Shown here in pieces: positions 25,498-33,442 of a stretch of DNA of 64,000 nucleotides. Below the pieces are notes generated by a model. It was not told the origin of the DNA, searched no databases, and saw only the letters and a list, made by a program, of their open reading frames with translations. Origin of the DNA: Spirochaeta sp. UBA5339 (GTDB lineage Bacteria > Spirochaetota > Spirochaetia > DSM-2461); assembly GCA_002408085.1 (NCBI GenBank), contig DHQL01000018.1, forward strand, positions 159,913 through 223,912, in the 5' to 3' direction. Made by a program: the position numbers and the translations under genes. Within the stretch, counting starts at the first letter, position 1; each line of letters opens with the position of its first letter.

Positions 25498-25920
25498 TCA
25501 GTCATGAATTGATATCCGGCTCCTGCTTTTCTTCTTCTCACCCTGTTTTTTCTTGGCATTCAGCCTTTTTTCTTTCGCTGCCCGCCCGGGCCTTGTTTTC
25601 TTTCTTTTCTTCTGGACTTTCAGAGAGTTTTCAATTAGCTCTGCCATCTTGTCCACTGAACGTTCCCGGTTCATGAGCTGGCTTCTCTCCTCCTGAAACT
25701 GCAGAAACAGTTCGTCCCGGCTGTTGATTCTACCTGTCAGCTTTCCCCTGACCCGGTTGATCTCCTCCTCACTGAGGCAGAAAGCCAGAGATTCCATGGG
25801 CAGTGTAAGAAGAACCTTTGTGTTCACCTTGTTAACGTTCTGTCCTCCTGGTCCTCCGGATCTGGAAAATGAGAACTGTCCCTCTTTCTGTATGCATTCT
25901 TGCAGCGCTTCTTTGTTCAT
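25498..25920 (-). CDS. arfB: ArfB-like peptidyl-tRNA hydrolase
   Basis: 140 residues. RSGGPGGQNVNKVNTKV (20-36) is the GGQ release-factor domain, and the tail is strongly basic (KKRKKTRPGRAAKEKRLNAKKK), as in ArfB/YaeJ, whose tail enters the empty mRNA channel to free ribosomes stalled without a stop codon. Length equals the family norm. With the RqcH-like gene at the window start, this is a second ribosome-rescue function, though not linked. Confidence 0.93.
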   Translation of the reverse strand: MNKEALQECIQKEGQFSFSRSGGPGGQNVNKVNTKVLLTLPMESLAFCLSEEEINRVRGKLTGRINSRDELFLQFQEERSQLMNRERSVDKMAELIENSLKVQKKRKKTRPGRAAKEKRLNAKKKQGEKKKSRSRISIHD

Positions 25921-25967
25921 TTCAAAAAAAAGTTAGCTCTTTTTTTTCATAAAATCAACAAAAACAC

Positions 25968-25996
25968 TTGTTCAATTTACAGCTCTGTGTTAAGAA
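25968..25996 (+). promoter_or_regulatory. Predicted promoter of a small-ORF transcription unit
   Basis: TTGTTC (25968-25973), 17-nt spacer, TAAGAA (25991-25996). It is followed by a good ribosome site, a 35-codon ORF and a strong terminator, making a complete short unit. Confidence 0.5.
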
Positions 25997-26026
25997 TAAT
26001 GAAAATCACCGCAAAGGAGAGGAAAT

Positions 26027-26134
26027 ATGATGAATAAACTTTCACTGACCTGTTCAATTAAACGAACATTCCCTGTATTCCAGGGCTATTCCGTCTACAC
26101 CATAAATTTATTGTATTTCCGGGGGCTTAACTGA
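26027..26134 (+). CDS. Candidate 35-residue small protein
   Basis: Two consecutive ATGs (26027, 26030) follow AAAGGAGAGGAAAT, one of the better ribosome sites in the region. The product is basic at the start (MMNKLSLTCSIKRTF) and aromatic-hydrophobic later (GYSVYTINLLYFRGLN), which could be a membrane-active or leader peptide. A promoter and an intrinsic terminator flank it with no other ORF between. I do not recognise it; the RNA itself might be the product. Confidence 0.45.
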   Translation: MMNKLSLTCSIKRTFPVFQGYSVYTINLLYFRGLN

Positions 26135-26161
26135 AGCCCGATAATTATATTGAAGTAATTA

Positions 26162-26188
26162 CCCCCGGATTTTCCGGGGGTTTTTTTT
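26162..26188 (+). terminator. Strong intrinsic terminator after the small ORF
   Basis: CCCCCGGA-TTT-TCCGGGGG stem (26162-26180) followed by T8. It closes the transcription unit starting near 26003. Confidence 0.9.
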
Positions 26189-26516
26189 AGCCCTGCAGCC
26201 CTGAAAACAGCGCGCATTTTCAGGATTGCATACCCTTTATCCGGAGACCGGACGGCTTTTCGCGAAACCCGTCCGGCTCATCGCCCCGAACCTTGGGATC
26301 TGAATCAAGATCTATGGAGGAGGAATATGACTAATGATTACACTAAAAATTGATTTTTACAGACCGGCAGCGGCAGAGCCGCGGCAGATGAGATGGATAA
26401 AGAACGGAGGGGGATTTCTGTAGAAAGACCCGTCAGGCTCCGTACTTTTCACCCCGGTCAAATTGAGGCAGCGGGGTTTTCCCGGAACGAATGCCCCCTG
26501 CCCGGGAGAAAGTAAA
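26189..26516 (+). other. 328-nt hairpin-rich stretch before a small membrane-type gene
   Basis: No long ORF is present. Inverted repeats occur at 26200-26207/26217-26224 (CCTGAAAA/TTTTCAGG), 26248-26255/26269-26276 (CCGGACGG/CCGTCCGG), a GCGGC-AGA-GCCGC near 26370, and ACCCCG/CGGGGT followed by TTTT near 26451-26480. A very strong ribosome site GGAGGAGGA lies at 26316-26324. It could be a structured leader with attenuation, or a separate RNA. No known riboswitch class could be assigned by eye. Confidence 0.45.
26334..26423 (+). CDS. Candidate 29-residue leader peptide
   Basis: ATG 26334 lies 10 nt after GGAGGAGGA; an overlapping 8-codon ORF begins at 26327, closer to the same ribosome site. 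The 29-residue product begins MITLKIDFYRPAAAEP and ends NGGGFL. Either ORF could be a leader peptide coupled to the hairpins around it, or chance. No family recognised. Confidence 0.25.
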   Translation: MITLKIDFYRPAAAEPRQMRWIKNGGGFL

Positions 26517-26687
26517 ATGTACCAGCTTTACAATGATTTTTACAATGATCACCAGATCCGCCTGAAAGAGCAGGAACGGAAACTGGAGATGGGACGGAAA
26601 TTATCCGAATATGAGGCCCAGCAGAACAGAAATAACAGCTTCTACCTCTTTATGGTAATGCTGGCCTTCAGGAATCTGTTCCACTAA
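26517..26687 (+). CDS. Small protein with C-terminal hydrophobic segment
   Basis: 56 residues from ATG 26517, with GGGAGAAAG upstream. The N-terminal two-thirds is a charged amphipathic helix (KEQERKLEMGRKLSEYEAQQ) and the end is hydrophobic (SFYLFMVMLAFRNLFH), suggesting a tail-anchored or membrane-associated peptide. A perfect terminator follows. No family recognised. Confidence 0.6.
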   Translation: MYQLYNDFYNDHQIRLKEQERKLEMGRKLSEYEAQQNRNNSFYLFMVMLAFRNLFH

Positions 26688-26712
26688 ATTTATAAAAGAA
26701 TCTAAATAACCG

Positions 26713-26742
26713 GGAAGGTCCCTCAGGGACCTTCCTTTTTTT
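26713..26742 (+). terminator. Intrinsic terminator after the 56-residue gene
   Basis: Perfect 10-bp stem GGAAGGTCCC / GGGACCTTCC with TCA loop (26713-26735) followed by T7. Confidence 0.92.
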
Positions 26743-26810
26743 AAAACAGTTAAATAAAAAATGAAACACAGTAATATACAGAGAGCAAAGGTTCAGATAG
26801 AATCAGATGT

Positions 26811-27584
26811 ATGAATAAAAGCGCAGACCAGGTACTTTCAGTACTGAAAACCATGACACTACTGGAGAAACTTTCCAGCCAGGAAGAGGTGGGGGTTACC
26901 GAACTCGCCGAGGCTGTTGAAGGCAACAAGAGCACTGTTTACCGTTTCCTGAATACACTTGCAGGACTGGGTTATGTCAGACAGAACAAGAGGAACGAAA
27001 AATACGCCCTGACCCTGAAGCTCTTTCAGGTGGGAGTACAGGCCCTTAACCGGCTTGATATTCATAAAGCCGCCCTTCCGGTAATGGAGGAGCTTGCAGA
27101 TTTTTCACAGGAGACCATTCATCTGGCATCCATGGAGAACAATCAGGTCTTCTATCTGGACAAGATCGAGTCACCACTGACTCTGCGTGTCGCCATGGGA
27201 TCGGCCCAGGGGCGGTTTGCTCCCGCCGTCTGTACCGGTGTGGGTAAGGTTATTCTGGCATTTCTAAATGACGATGCGAAGGCTGAAATGCTCAAGGCTG
27301 CTGACTGGACTCCCAGGACGGAATACAGCATTACCACACCAGAAGAACTGGAAGTGAGGCTTCAGGAGATCCGCAGCAGAGGATGGGGTTATGATATGGA
27401 AGAGAACGAGCCCGGCGTCCGCTGTGTGGCTGCTCCCATCTACGATAACAAGGGAGAGGTTTGCGGTGCCATCAGCATTTCCGGCCCCTCTGTCCGAATG
27501 AATGAGGAGAAGCTGAATCAACTGGCCCTGAGGGTCAGCGCCGGTGCTGCCAGGATCTCCATGGATCTGGGTTTTAAAAACTGA
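26811..27584 (+). CDS. IclR-family transcriptional regulator
   Basis: 257 residues. N-terminal winged helix (VLKTMTLLEKLSSQEEVGVTELAEAVEGNKSTVYR region) and C-terminal ligand domain with DKIESPLTLRVAMGSAQGRFAP, CTGVGKVILAF and GVRCVAAPIYDNKGEVCGAISISGP, the standard IclR signature. Ligand unknown. No catabolic operon is adjacent, so targets are elsewhere or it acts on the neighbouring units. The ribosome site is weak (AAAGG 18 nt upstream). Confidence 0.93.
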   Translation: MNKSADQVLSVLKTMTLLEKLSSQEEVGVTELAEAVEGNKSTVYRFLNTLAGLGYVRQNKRNEKYALTLKLFQVGVQALNRLDIHKAALPVMEELADFSQETIHLASMENNQVFYLDKIESPLTLRVAMGSAQGRFAPAVCTGVGKVILAFLNDDAKAEMLKAADWTPRTEYSITTPEELEVRLQEIRSRGWGYDMEENEPGVRCVAAPIYDNKGEVCGAISISGPSVRMNEEKLNQLALRVSAGAARISMDLGFKN

Positions 27585-27631
27585 ATTCCCAAGCGGACAG
27601 TCCCAGCAGATCTACCCGCAGCCCTTTAGAC

Positions 27632-27686
27632 AAAAAAAGCCGGCCCACAGACTTTAAGGGTTAACCCCAAAGGCTGCGCCGGCTTT
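27632..27686. terminator. Bidirectional terminator between iclR-type gene and pspC
   Basis: AAAAAAAGCCGGC (27632-27644) pairs with GCCGGCTTT (27678-27686) around a long, partly self-pairing loop. Confidence 0.65.
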
Positions 27687-27726
27687 GTATTGTTTGTCTC
27701 CGGTCATGGAACTTATCAGGAAGGGT

Positions 27727-28071
27727 TTACTTGCCCCTTCTGAATCGGTCGTCCCAGTCACGTTCCTTGTCAAAGACCCGCTCTTCCATATTTTTTACCT
27801 TGTCCTTCAGGTCATTGAAGTCACGGCGGATATTATCGTATCGGTCCCTCCGGGGTTCTTCACCGAATCCGGCGGGTTCCTCGGGAAGAAAAATACCTGC
27901 GGCGATATAGGCCACTCCCACGGGAAAAAATCCCGTGATCAGGAATGCCAGAACAACAACCAGTCTGACATACCCGGCCTGAACGCCCATCCAGTCGGCA
28001 ATTCCCTGACAGACCCCCATAACTTTCCCGTCCCGGGATCGGTAGAGTCTTCGAGTTCTTTCAGCCATCAT
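27727..28071 (-). CDS. pspC: Phage-shock protein C-like membrane protein
   Basis: 114 residues from ATG 28071 (AGGAG 7 nt upstream). RRLYRSRDGKVMGVCQGIADWMGV is the PspC-domain signature, followed by a hydrophobic helix pair (VRLVVVLAFLITGFFPVGVAYIAAGIFL) and a charged tail with a possible coiled coil. In E. coli PspC senses membrane stress with PspB and relieves PspA from PspF. Last gene of a pspABC operon. Confidence 0.9.
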   Translation of the reverse strand: MMAERTRRLYRSRDGKVMGVCQGIADWMGVQAGYVRLVVVLAFLITGFFPVGVAYIAAGIFLPEEPAGFGEEPRRDRYDNIRRDFNDLKDKVKNMEERVFDKERDWDDRFRRGK

Positions 28072-28114
28072 AACACTCTCCTGTTTATATAAAGAAACCT
28101 GCCGAGGCAGGCAG

Positions 28115-28339
28115 TCACTTCCTGCTTTCAAGATCCAGGAGGATAGATTCCAGATTGGCTATCCTCCTTTTCAGATCCTTCATACCGGCCTGAATGTCGC
28201 CGAGCGCTTCATTTTCCTGACGGAGATAAGCCTCGCGGTCCTTCTCTTTCTGAGCGTAATGCAGCTTTGCAAGTTTCGTAACGGTACCGCTCACGACGGG
28301 TATCCCCACTGCTATGGCAACAATCCAGACTGCAGTCAT
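28115..28339 (-). CDS. pspB: Phage-shock protein B-like membrane protein
   Basis: 74 residues: N-terminal transmembrane helix (VWIVAIAVGIPVVSGTV), then LHYAQKEKDR and an amphipathic coil ending RRIANLESILL, the most conserved PspB element. Start overlaps the pspA stop (ATGA). The N-terminal helix is more variable than in enterobacteria, so the call rests on size, coil motif and operon position. Confidence 0.82.
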   Translation of the reverse strand: MTAVWIVAIAVGIPVVSGTVTKLAKLHYAQKEKDREAYLRQENEALGDIQAGMKDLKRRIANLESILLDLESRK

Positions 28340-29013
28340 GATTTCTCTTTCCCCTTCATAGACTTTTTCAGAGCTTCAAGTTCCTCATCGATTTCCGATT
28401 CGGATTCCAGCTTGTCAAATTCATGCTCAATGGAGCTGTCGGTCTTCATGCCGATTCCAGAAAGTTCAGCTTCCGCTTCCATCTTTTCCACCGTTCTTTC
28501 AAGCTCATTGAATCTCTGGAAGGCGGCAGTCCCGTCAGCCTGACGCATGGCGCTTCTGGCCTGTTTGGTCTCGGCGGCATGACGGCCTCTCTGAATCAGG
28601 AGCTTGTGTTTCTGACGAACCTCTTCCAGCTTCTGTTCCAATTGTAGAATATTGGATTTACACTCGTCAATGAGCTTGGAGAAGTGCTCAAGATCCTTGT
28701 CCATCAGCTCTATCTGGTTGATGCAGTTCTTCTTCTCAAGAAGGGCTTCTCTTGCAAGATCCTCACGGTCCTTTTCAAGTGCCAGGCGGGCTCTTCCCTC
28801 CCAGCGCTCCAGTGTCTTCTCAAGGTACTCCTTCTCCCGGTTTACCTCGGCACGGGAGGCCATCTTTCCCGCACAGGACGATTTCAGTTCAACAAGGGTG
28901 TCTTCCATCTCCTGAATCATAAGACGGATCATCTTTTCGGGATCTTCCACCTTGTCCAGGATATCGTTGATATTGGAATTCACGATGTCTCTGAATCTGG
29001 AAAAAATACTCAT
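28336..29013 (-). CDS. pspA: Phage-shock protein A (IM30 family)
   Basis: 225 residues, ATG preceded by GAGGAGGA. SIFSRFRDIVNSNINDILDKVEDPEKMIRLMIQEME is the canonical N-terminus; the rest is a long coiled coil (residues 25-160) with a flexible acidic end. PspA binds stressed inner membrane as ESCRT-III-like polymers and, in proteobacteria, inhibits PspF. First gene of pspABC, driven by a sigma-54 promoter at 29096-29113. Confidence 0.96.
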   Translation of the reverse strand: MSIFSRFRDIVNSNINDILDKVEDPEKMIRLMIQEMEDTLVELKSSCAGKMASRAEVNREKEYLEKTLERWEGRARLALEKDREDLAREALLEKKNCINQIELMDKDLEHFSKLIDECKSNILQLEQKLEEVRQKHKLLIQRGRHAAETKQARSAMRQADGTAAFQRFNELERTVEKMEAEAELSGIGMKTDSSIEHEFDKLESESEIDEELEALKKSMKGKEKS

Positions 29014-29095
29014 ACATTCCTCCTCGAGTTTTTCATACGGTTTCGATTCCCTCAGGGCCGGAAAAACTCAATTTAATTTCGTAATACTGAATATA

Positions 29096-29113
29096 TTGCA
29101 AGGGCTGTGCCAA
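29096..29113 (-). promoter_or_regulatory. Sigma-54 (-24/-12) promoter of pspABC
   Basis: Read on the - strand: TTGGCAC-AGCCC-TTGCAA, matching the consensus TGGCAC-N5-TTGCA exactly with GG-N10-GC spacing. Expected transcription start is near 29086, about 70 nt before the pspA ATG. PspF, the required activator type, is encoded divergently next to it. Confidence 0.93.
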
Positions 29114-29233
29114 CCTCTTCCATAGGACCGAAACAGCCAGTATAGGTGGTATTTGGACGATATTCGGCCCTGTTATCCGGGAATAATGATTTTTTAATTG
29201 GTATATTTTGCCAACTATCAGTACAATAGACCT

Positions 29234-30346
29234 ATGGCTACCGATTATACATCCCGAAATGATGCTCTGGGGGAATCCCCGGAATTTATGGATTTTCAGC
29301 AGAATCTCAGCCTTGCAGCCCGGGTGGACCGGCCGGTCCTTCTTGTGGGCGAGAGGGGTACCGGCAAGGAGCTGGCCGCGGCAAGGCTCCACTTTCTCTC
29401 AAGCCGGTGGAAGGAACCCTATGTTCCCGTCAACTGTGCCGCCCTGCCCCCGAGTCTTCTGGAGTCGGAGCTCTTCGGCCATGAGTCGGGTTCCTTTACG
29501 GGGGCCGGCAAGATGCGCAAGGGCCGTTTTGAAGAAGCCGATGGAGGGACCCTCTTTCTGGATGAGATCGGACTTGTTCCCATGGAGGTGCAGGAGAAGA
29601 TTCTCAGAACAGTGGAATACGGCCGTTTCAGCAGAGTGGGCAGTTCTCAGGAGCAGGAGGTAAATGTCCGGATTATCGGAGCCACCAATGCCGACCTTCC
29701 TGCCCTCTGCCGGGAGGGAAAGTTCAAGGAGGACCTGCTGGACCGCCTCTCCTTTGAGGTACTCTATCTGCCGCCGCTCCGCTACAGGGGGTCCGATATC
29801 ACCCTGCTGGCCTCACACTTTGCCATGCGCATGTCAAGGGAACTGGGCAAGCCCGATGTTCCGGAGTTTACCCCCGAACTGATTCAGAAGATTCAGGGCT
29901 ACCCCTGGCCTGGAAATGTCAGGGAACTGAAGAATACGATAGAGAGGGCCGTCTACAAAACCGAAGGGAAGCTGATCGAAGAGATAGAGCTGGAGCCCTT
30001 CAGCAACCCCTACCCCTCCCTCGAACAGTTTTCCAGGAAAGGAGCCGCCCATACCCGAGCATTCCGCGATGAGGAGCCGGCACCGGAAGAAAACGGCGAA
30101 GAGGCTGGCAAAGTGGGTGCAGCCCAGAATAACGAAGAGCTCACGTCCGGGCCTTCCGAACCGGCCGGGGAGATACCTCTGGCCGGCTACAGAGAGCATA
30201 TGCTTCAGGTGGAACTTAATTTCATCAGACGGGCCCTTGAAGAGAACCGGTTCAGCCAGAAAAAAGCGGCGGAGGCACTGGGACTCAGCTACGACCAGTT
30301 CCGTGGCCTTTACAAGAAGTACCAGTCCCTTCTGGCTGAGGAGTAG
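29234..30346 (+). CDS. pspF: PspF-like sigma-54 activator
   Basis: 370 residues from ATG 29234 (no clear ribosome site). It starts directly with the AAA+ domain and has no N-terminal receiver or GAF, like PspF. Walker A GERGTGKE (39-46), sigma-54 contact loop GSFTGA (86-91; the second position is Ser instead of the usual Ala), Walker B GGTLFLDEIG (104-113), R-fingers in FKEDLLDRLSF, and a C-terminal Fis-type helix-turn-helix (FSQKKAAEALGLSYDQFRGLYKKY). A Glu/Ala-rich linker of about 70 residues between AAA+ and HTH is longer than in E. coli. It converges with lipA, 3 nt apart. Confidence 0.92.
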   Translation: MATDYTSRNDALGESPEFMDFQQNLSLAARVDRPVLLVGERGTGKELAAARLHFLSSRWKEPYVPVNCAALPPSLLESELFGHESGSFTGAGKMRKGRFEEADGGTLFLDEIGLVPMEVQEKILRTVEYGRFSRVGSSQEQEVNVRIIGATNADLPALCREGKFKEDLLDRLSFEVLYLPPLRYRGSDITLLASHFAMRMSRELGKPDVPEFTPELIQKIQGYPWPGNVRELKNTIERAVYKTEGKLIEEIELEPFSNPYPSLEQFSRKGAAHTRAFRDEEPAPEENGEEAGKVGAAQNNEELTSGPSEPAGEIPLAGYREHMLQVELNFIRRALEENRFSQKKAAEALGLSYDQFRGLYKKYQSLLAEE

Positions 30347-30349
30347 CTG

Positions 30350-31270
30350 CTACTTCAGTGATTCCAGCATTACAGCCGCATTGTATGAGCTCCGGACAAA
30401 GGGGGCGCAGGCGGCTGCCTTGAAGCCCATCTCAAGGGCCTTCTGTTCATACTTTTTAAAGCTCTCAGGGCTCACATACTTTTTTACAGGCAGGTGTTCC
30501 TTCGACGGCGCCAGATACTGTCCTATGGTCAGAAAGTCGACATTAGCCTTCCGCAGATCCCTCATCACCTGAAGGACCTCCTCCTCTGTCTCTCCCACAC
30601 CCAGCATCAGGCCGGACTTGGTATAGATCTCTGGATGGTTCTCTTTGACCCTGGCAAGGAGCTCCACCGAGCGTTCATACACAGCTTCGGGGCGGACTGT
30701 GGAATAGAGAGATGGGACGGTCTCTACATTGTGGTTCAGAATTTCCGGACCCGCTTCCAGTACAGTCTCCAGATCCTCGCGGCGTCCCTGAAAGTCTGGT
30801 ATCAGCACCTCAATCCCCACGGGAGGATCAAGGGCATGGACCTCACGGATCACTTCGGCAAAGACAGATGAGCCGCCGTCTTCAAGGTCGTCTCTGGTTA
30901 CCGAGGTAACTACGGCGAACTTCAGCCCCAGGGCCTTTACGGCCTGAGCCAGTTTGGCAGGCTCTTCGGGATCCGGGCAGCCGGGCTTCCCCCCTGTTAC
31001 ATTACAGAAACGGCACCCTCTGGTGCAGACACTTCCTAGAATCATAAAGGTAGCTGTCTTGTTGCTGTAGCACTCCATCCGGTTGGGACAGTTGGCCTCC
31101 TTGCAGACGGTGTTGAGGGTGGAGTCCTTCAGAAGATCCTCCACATAGGCCAGGTTGTTGCCCCGGCGGATAGGGATTTTCAGCCAGTCCGGTTTTCTTA
31201 AGGGCCGCTCCTTCTCCTGCCGGTTGTCTGCCGTTCCGGCAGCGCTGCCGGTGGTTTTACTCTCTGCCAT
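30350..31270 (-). CDS. lipA: Lipoyl synthase
   Basis: 306 residues. Auxiliary-cluster cysteines 56, 61 and 67 (CKEANCPNRMEC), radical-SAM cysteines 82, 86 and 89 (CTRGCRFC), and the C-terminal VRSSYNA serine ligand are all present. It inserts two sulfurs into octanoyl-protein to make lipoyl groups. Overlaps the end of lipB by 14 nt, so both genes are coupled and form the complete endogenous lipoylation pathway. Confidence 0.97.
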   Translation of the reverse strand: MAESKTTGSAAGTADNRQEKERPLRKPDWLKIPIRRGNNLAYVEDLLKDSTLNTVCKEANCPNRMECYSNKTATFMILGSVCTRGCRFCNVTGGKPGCPDPEEPAKLAQAVKALGLKFAVVTSVTRDDLEDGGSSVFAEVIREVHALDPPVGIEVLIPDFQGRREDLETVLEAGPEILNHNVETVPSLYSTVRPEAVYERSVELLARVKENHPEIYTKSGLMLGVGETEEEVLQVMRDLRKANVDFLTIGQYLAPSKEHLPVKKYVSPESFKKYEQKALEMGFKAAACAPFVRSSYNAAVMLESLK

Positions 31271-31913
31271 ATATAAGCTCCATGGAATCGTAGGAAAAGA
31301 CCTCTCTGTACACCTCTGCCAGACGGGGAATCAGGGTATTCATATCCTGTTTCTTACCGGTAAGCTTCTCAAGGGATGTGACCCCCTTGTCGCTGATGCC
31401 GCAGGGAACAATCCATTTAAAGTGGTCCAGATCGGTATTTATATTGAATGCGAAGCCGTGCATGGTGATCTCTCTCTCGATGGCCAGGCCGATGGCGGTG
31501 ATTTTATCATCCCCCACCCAGACTCCGCGGTGTTTATCGTGACGCTGTGCCTGAATACCGTACTCGGAATCCAGAAAGCAGACAAAGACATCCTCAAGAT
31601 TGTGAACAAACTGTTTGATCTTCCTGGAAAAATCGGCCAGATCCACAATCAGATACCCGACCAGCTGTCCTGGGCCGTGATAGGTGACCTCTCCTCCCCG
31701 GTTTGTCTTTACAACGGGGATCTTCAGGGCCTCGGTGTTGATCAGAATATTGTGCTCCTGCTTCCGGCGGCCTGTGGTCAGAACAGGAGGGTGTTCCAGA
31801 AGTATCAGTGTATCGCCAATCTCACCGGCCCGTCTTTTCTCAACCAGGGAGTACTGCCACTCCAGGGCCTCTTCATAGGGGACAGAGCCAGGTACATATA
31901 CAGTCAGTTTCAT
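31257..31913 (-). CDS. lipB: Octanoyl-[ACP]-protein octanoyltransferase
   Basis: 218 residues from ATG 31913 (AGAGG just upstream; the frame is open further). RGGEVTYHGPGQLVGY (72-87), catalytic Lys137 in GDDKITAIG and Cys171 in WIVPCGISDKGVTS are conserved. Transfers octanoate from ACP to lipoyl domains in the cytoplasm. First gene of lipBA, divergent from the outer-membrane protein gene. Confidence 0.96.
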   Translation of the reverse strand: MKLTVYVPGSVPYEEALEWQYSLVEKRRAGEIGDTLILLEHPPVLTTGRRKQEHNILINTEALKIPVVKTNRGGEVTYHGPGQLVGYLIVDLADFSRKIKQFVHNLEDVFVCFLDSEYGIQAQRHDKHRGVWVGDDKITAIGLAIEREITMHGFAFNINTDLDHFKWIVPCGISDKGVTSLEKLTGKKQDMNTLIPRLAEVYREVFSYDSMELIYGRE

Positions 31914-32032
31914 GGCCTCTATTGTATAGGCCATTGGGCATATAGAGAACCCCGGCGCTTTACTTAAAACCGGCCTGCCTGTACTATCTTTTAACCGGCT
32001 GTTTCCCAGCCGCAAGATTTGGAGGTAACAGG

Positions 32033-33400
32033 CTGCATTCCCGCAAATCAGTATTGCTGATCCTTTTGATAATTTCCTATGGTGTTATTCCCAGTCTATG
32101 GGCACAGGAGTCCGCCATCGGCTCCGGATCATACCGAATCCTGAACTACGATTATCAGGTGGAGGGAAAGACACGTCCCGATTCAGTAGACAACTACCTC
32201 TACTCCTACAAGGAGGAGGGTTTTCCGGACTATATTTCCATGCACCGGAACGCCCTTGAGATGCGTCAGATCCTGATCAATATGAGGATATTCGAATCCG
32301 TGGAAATTGAACTGCTGCCGGTCCCCTCTGATTCTGAAGATAAAGAACCGGCGGAGGCTGAATTCCCTCCCGGAGACTATACTCTGATTTTTCATCTGAA
32401 GGACTCCTGGACCTTCTTTCCCCTGATCGTTCCGACCCTAGACAGCAACAACTTTCTTACCCTTCAGATGAAGATGAACTATGACAATGTCTTCGGTTCC
32501 CTGGTGACCTTTATTCTCGATGGAGATGTCGGGATTGGTGTGGATCAGGATAGCAGCAAACCGATGATCAACTTCTGGGAATTTGAGACCGGATTCTCAA
32601 ACCTCATGTACCGGGGTGTCAATTTCGGATTCTCCTGGGTACAGACCTACGACAGAATCATCAAAAAAGACGGTCTGGAGATTCTGGAGAACTACAGCTA
32701 TCACAAGACCGACTTTATTATGACCGCGGGATTCAACCTGGGCTCGGACTACTACTATGAGCTGGCTCCTGCCATTGAGCTGAGCTACAACTACGAGGAC
32801 AGGACCGGTAATGGTAACGGCTATATCCAGAAGGAGCCCCAGTCCTACGGAATCTACCAGACCATCGGCAGGGACAGGGTCAACTGGGTTGGAAATTTTC
32901 AGGAAGGGTACAACTGGGAAGCTGAGCTCCAGAGCCGCTATGTTCCAAAATCGGGATTCAAGGGACGGGTGACCCTTTCCAACCGCTGGTACCATATTTT
33001 CAACAGCCGCCTCAACTACTCCAGCAAGGCAACAGCACTGACAGGGCTGAACGAGGACATCCCGGAACTGGGGGTATATATGCGGGGAGTCCCCGACTTC
33101 AACCTTACCGGAAGAGCGGCCTTCTTTCTGAACAATACCCTGGCAGTCAAGCTCTTCACCTGGAAGGGAGTGGCGGAAGCGCAAATTCAGCCCTTTGCCG
33201 ATTTCGGTGTTGTTGCCCCCTCAGGACGGGGCTTTGAAGCTCATAAGGATATGAGAATGGCCATCGGTTTTGATGGCGTCGCCTTCCCGGAGAAAATCAG
33301 CAATATCTCCTTAAGGGGAACCATTGGAATTGATCTCTTTGGCCCGGGAGATATACTGGACCGTCTTGAGATTCTGATATCAACCTCCCTGTTCTACTGA
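32033..33400 (+). CDS. Outer-membrane beta-barrel protein with POTRA-like N-terminal domain
   Basis: 455 residues if translation starts at the CTG at 32033, which is 7 nt after GGAGG and gives a proper signal peptide (positive HSRK, hydrophobic core, cut after LWA); the next candidate, TTG 32054, has no ribosome site and a shorter basic region. YRILNYDYQVEGKTRPDSV to MRIFESVEIELLP looks like one POTRA unit (a two-helix element with INMRIFESVEIEL strand), followed by an Omp85-like or similar barrel with alternating aromatic strands ending STSLFY. It could assist outer-membrane assembly or lipid export; the family is not certain. Confidence 0.7.
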   Translation: MHSRKSVLLILLIISYGVIPSLWAQESAIGSGSYRILNYDYQVEGKTRPDSVDNYLYSYKEEGFPDYISMHRNALEMRQILINMRIFESVEIELLPVPSDSEDKEPAEAEFPPGDYTLIFHLKDSWTFFPLIVPTLDSNNFLTLQMKMNYDNVFGSLVTFILDGDVGIGVDQDSSKPMINFWEFETGFSNLMYRGVNFGFSWVQTYDRIIKKDGLEILENYSYHKTDFIMTAGFNLGSDYYYELAPAIELSYNYEDRTGNGNGYIQKEPQSYGIYQTIGRDRVNWVGNFQEGYNWEAELQSRYVPKSGFKGRVTLSNRWYHIFNSRLNYSSKATALTGLNEDIPELGVYMRGVPDFNLTGRAAFFLNNTLAVKLFTWKGVAEAQIQPFADFGVVAPSGRGFEAHKDMRMAIGFDGVAFPEKISNISLRGTIGIDLFGPGDILDRLEILISTSLFY

Positions 33401-33442
33401 TCCGGCTGCCCCTGCTTGTCGCAAGGACACGGTGAGTGTCGG

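Noticed and set aside
26400..26500. Resemblance of GGCAGCGGGGTTTTCC to the P3 part of a cyclic-di-GMP (GEMM) riboswitch
   Set aside because: The other conserved parts (the GNRA loop and receptor, and the upstream GCAAAGC-type segment) are not found.
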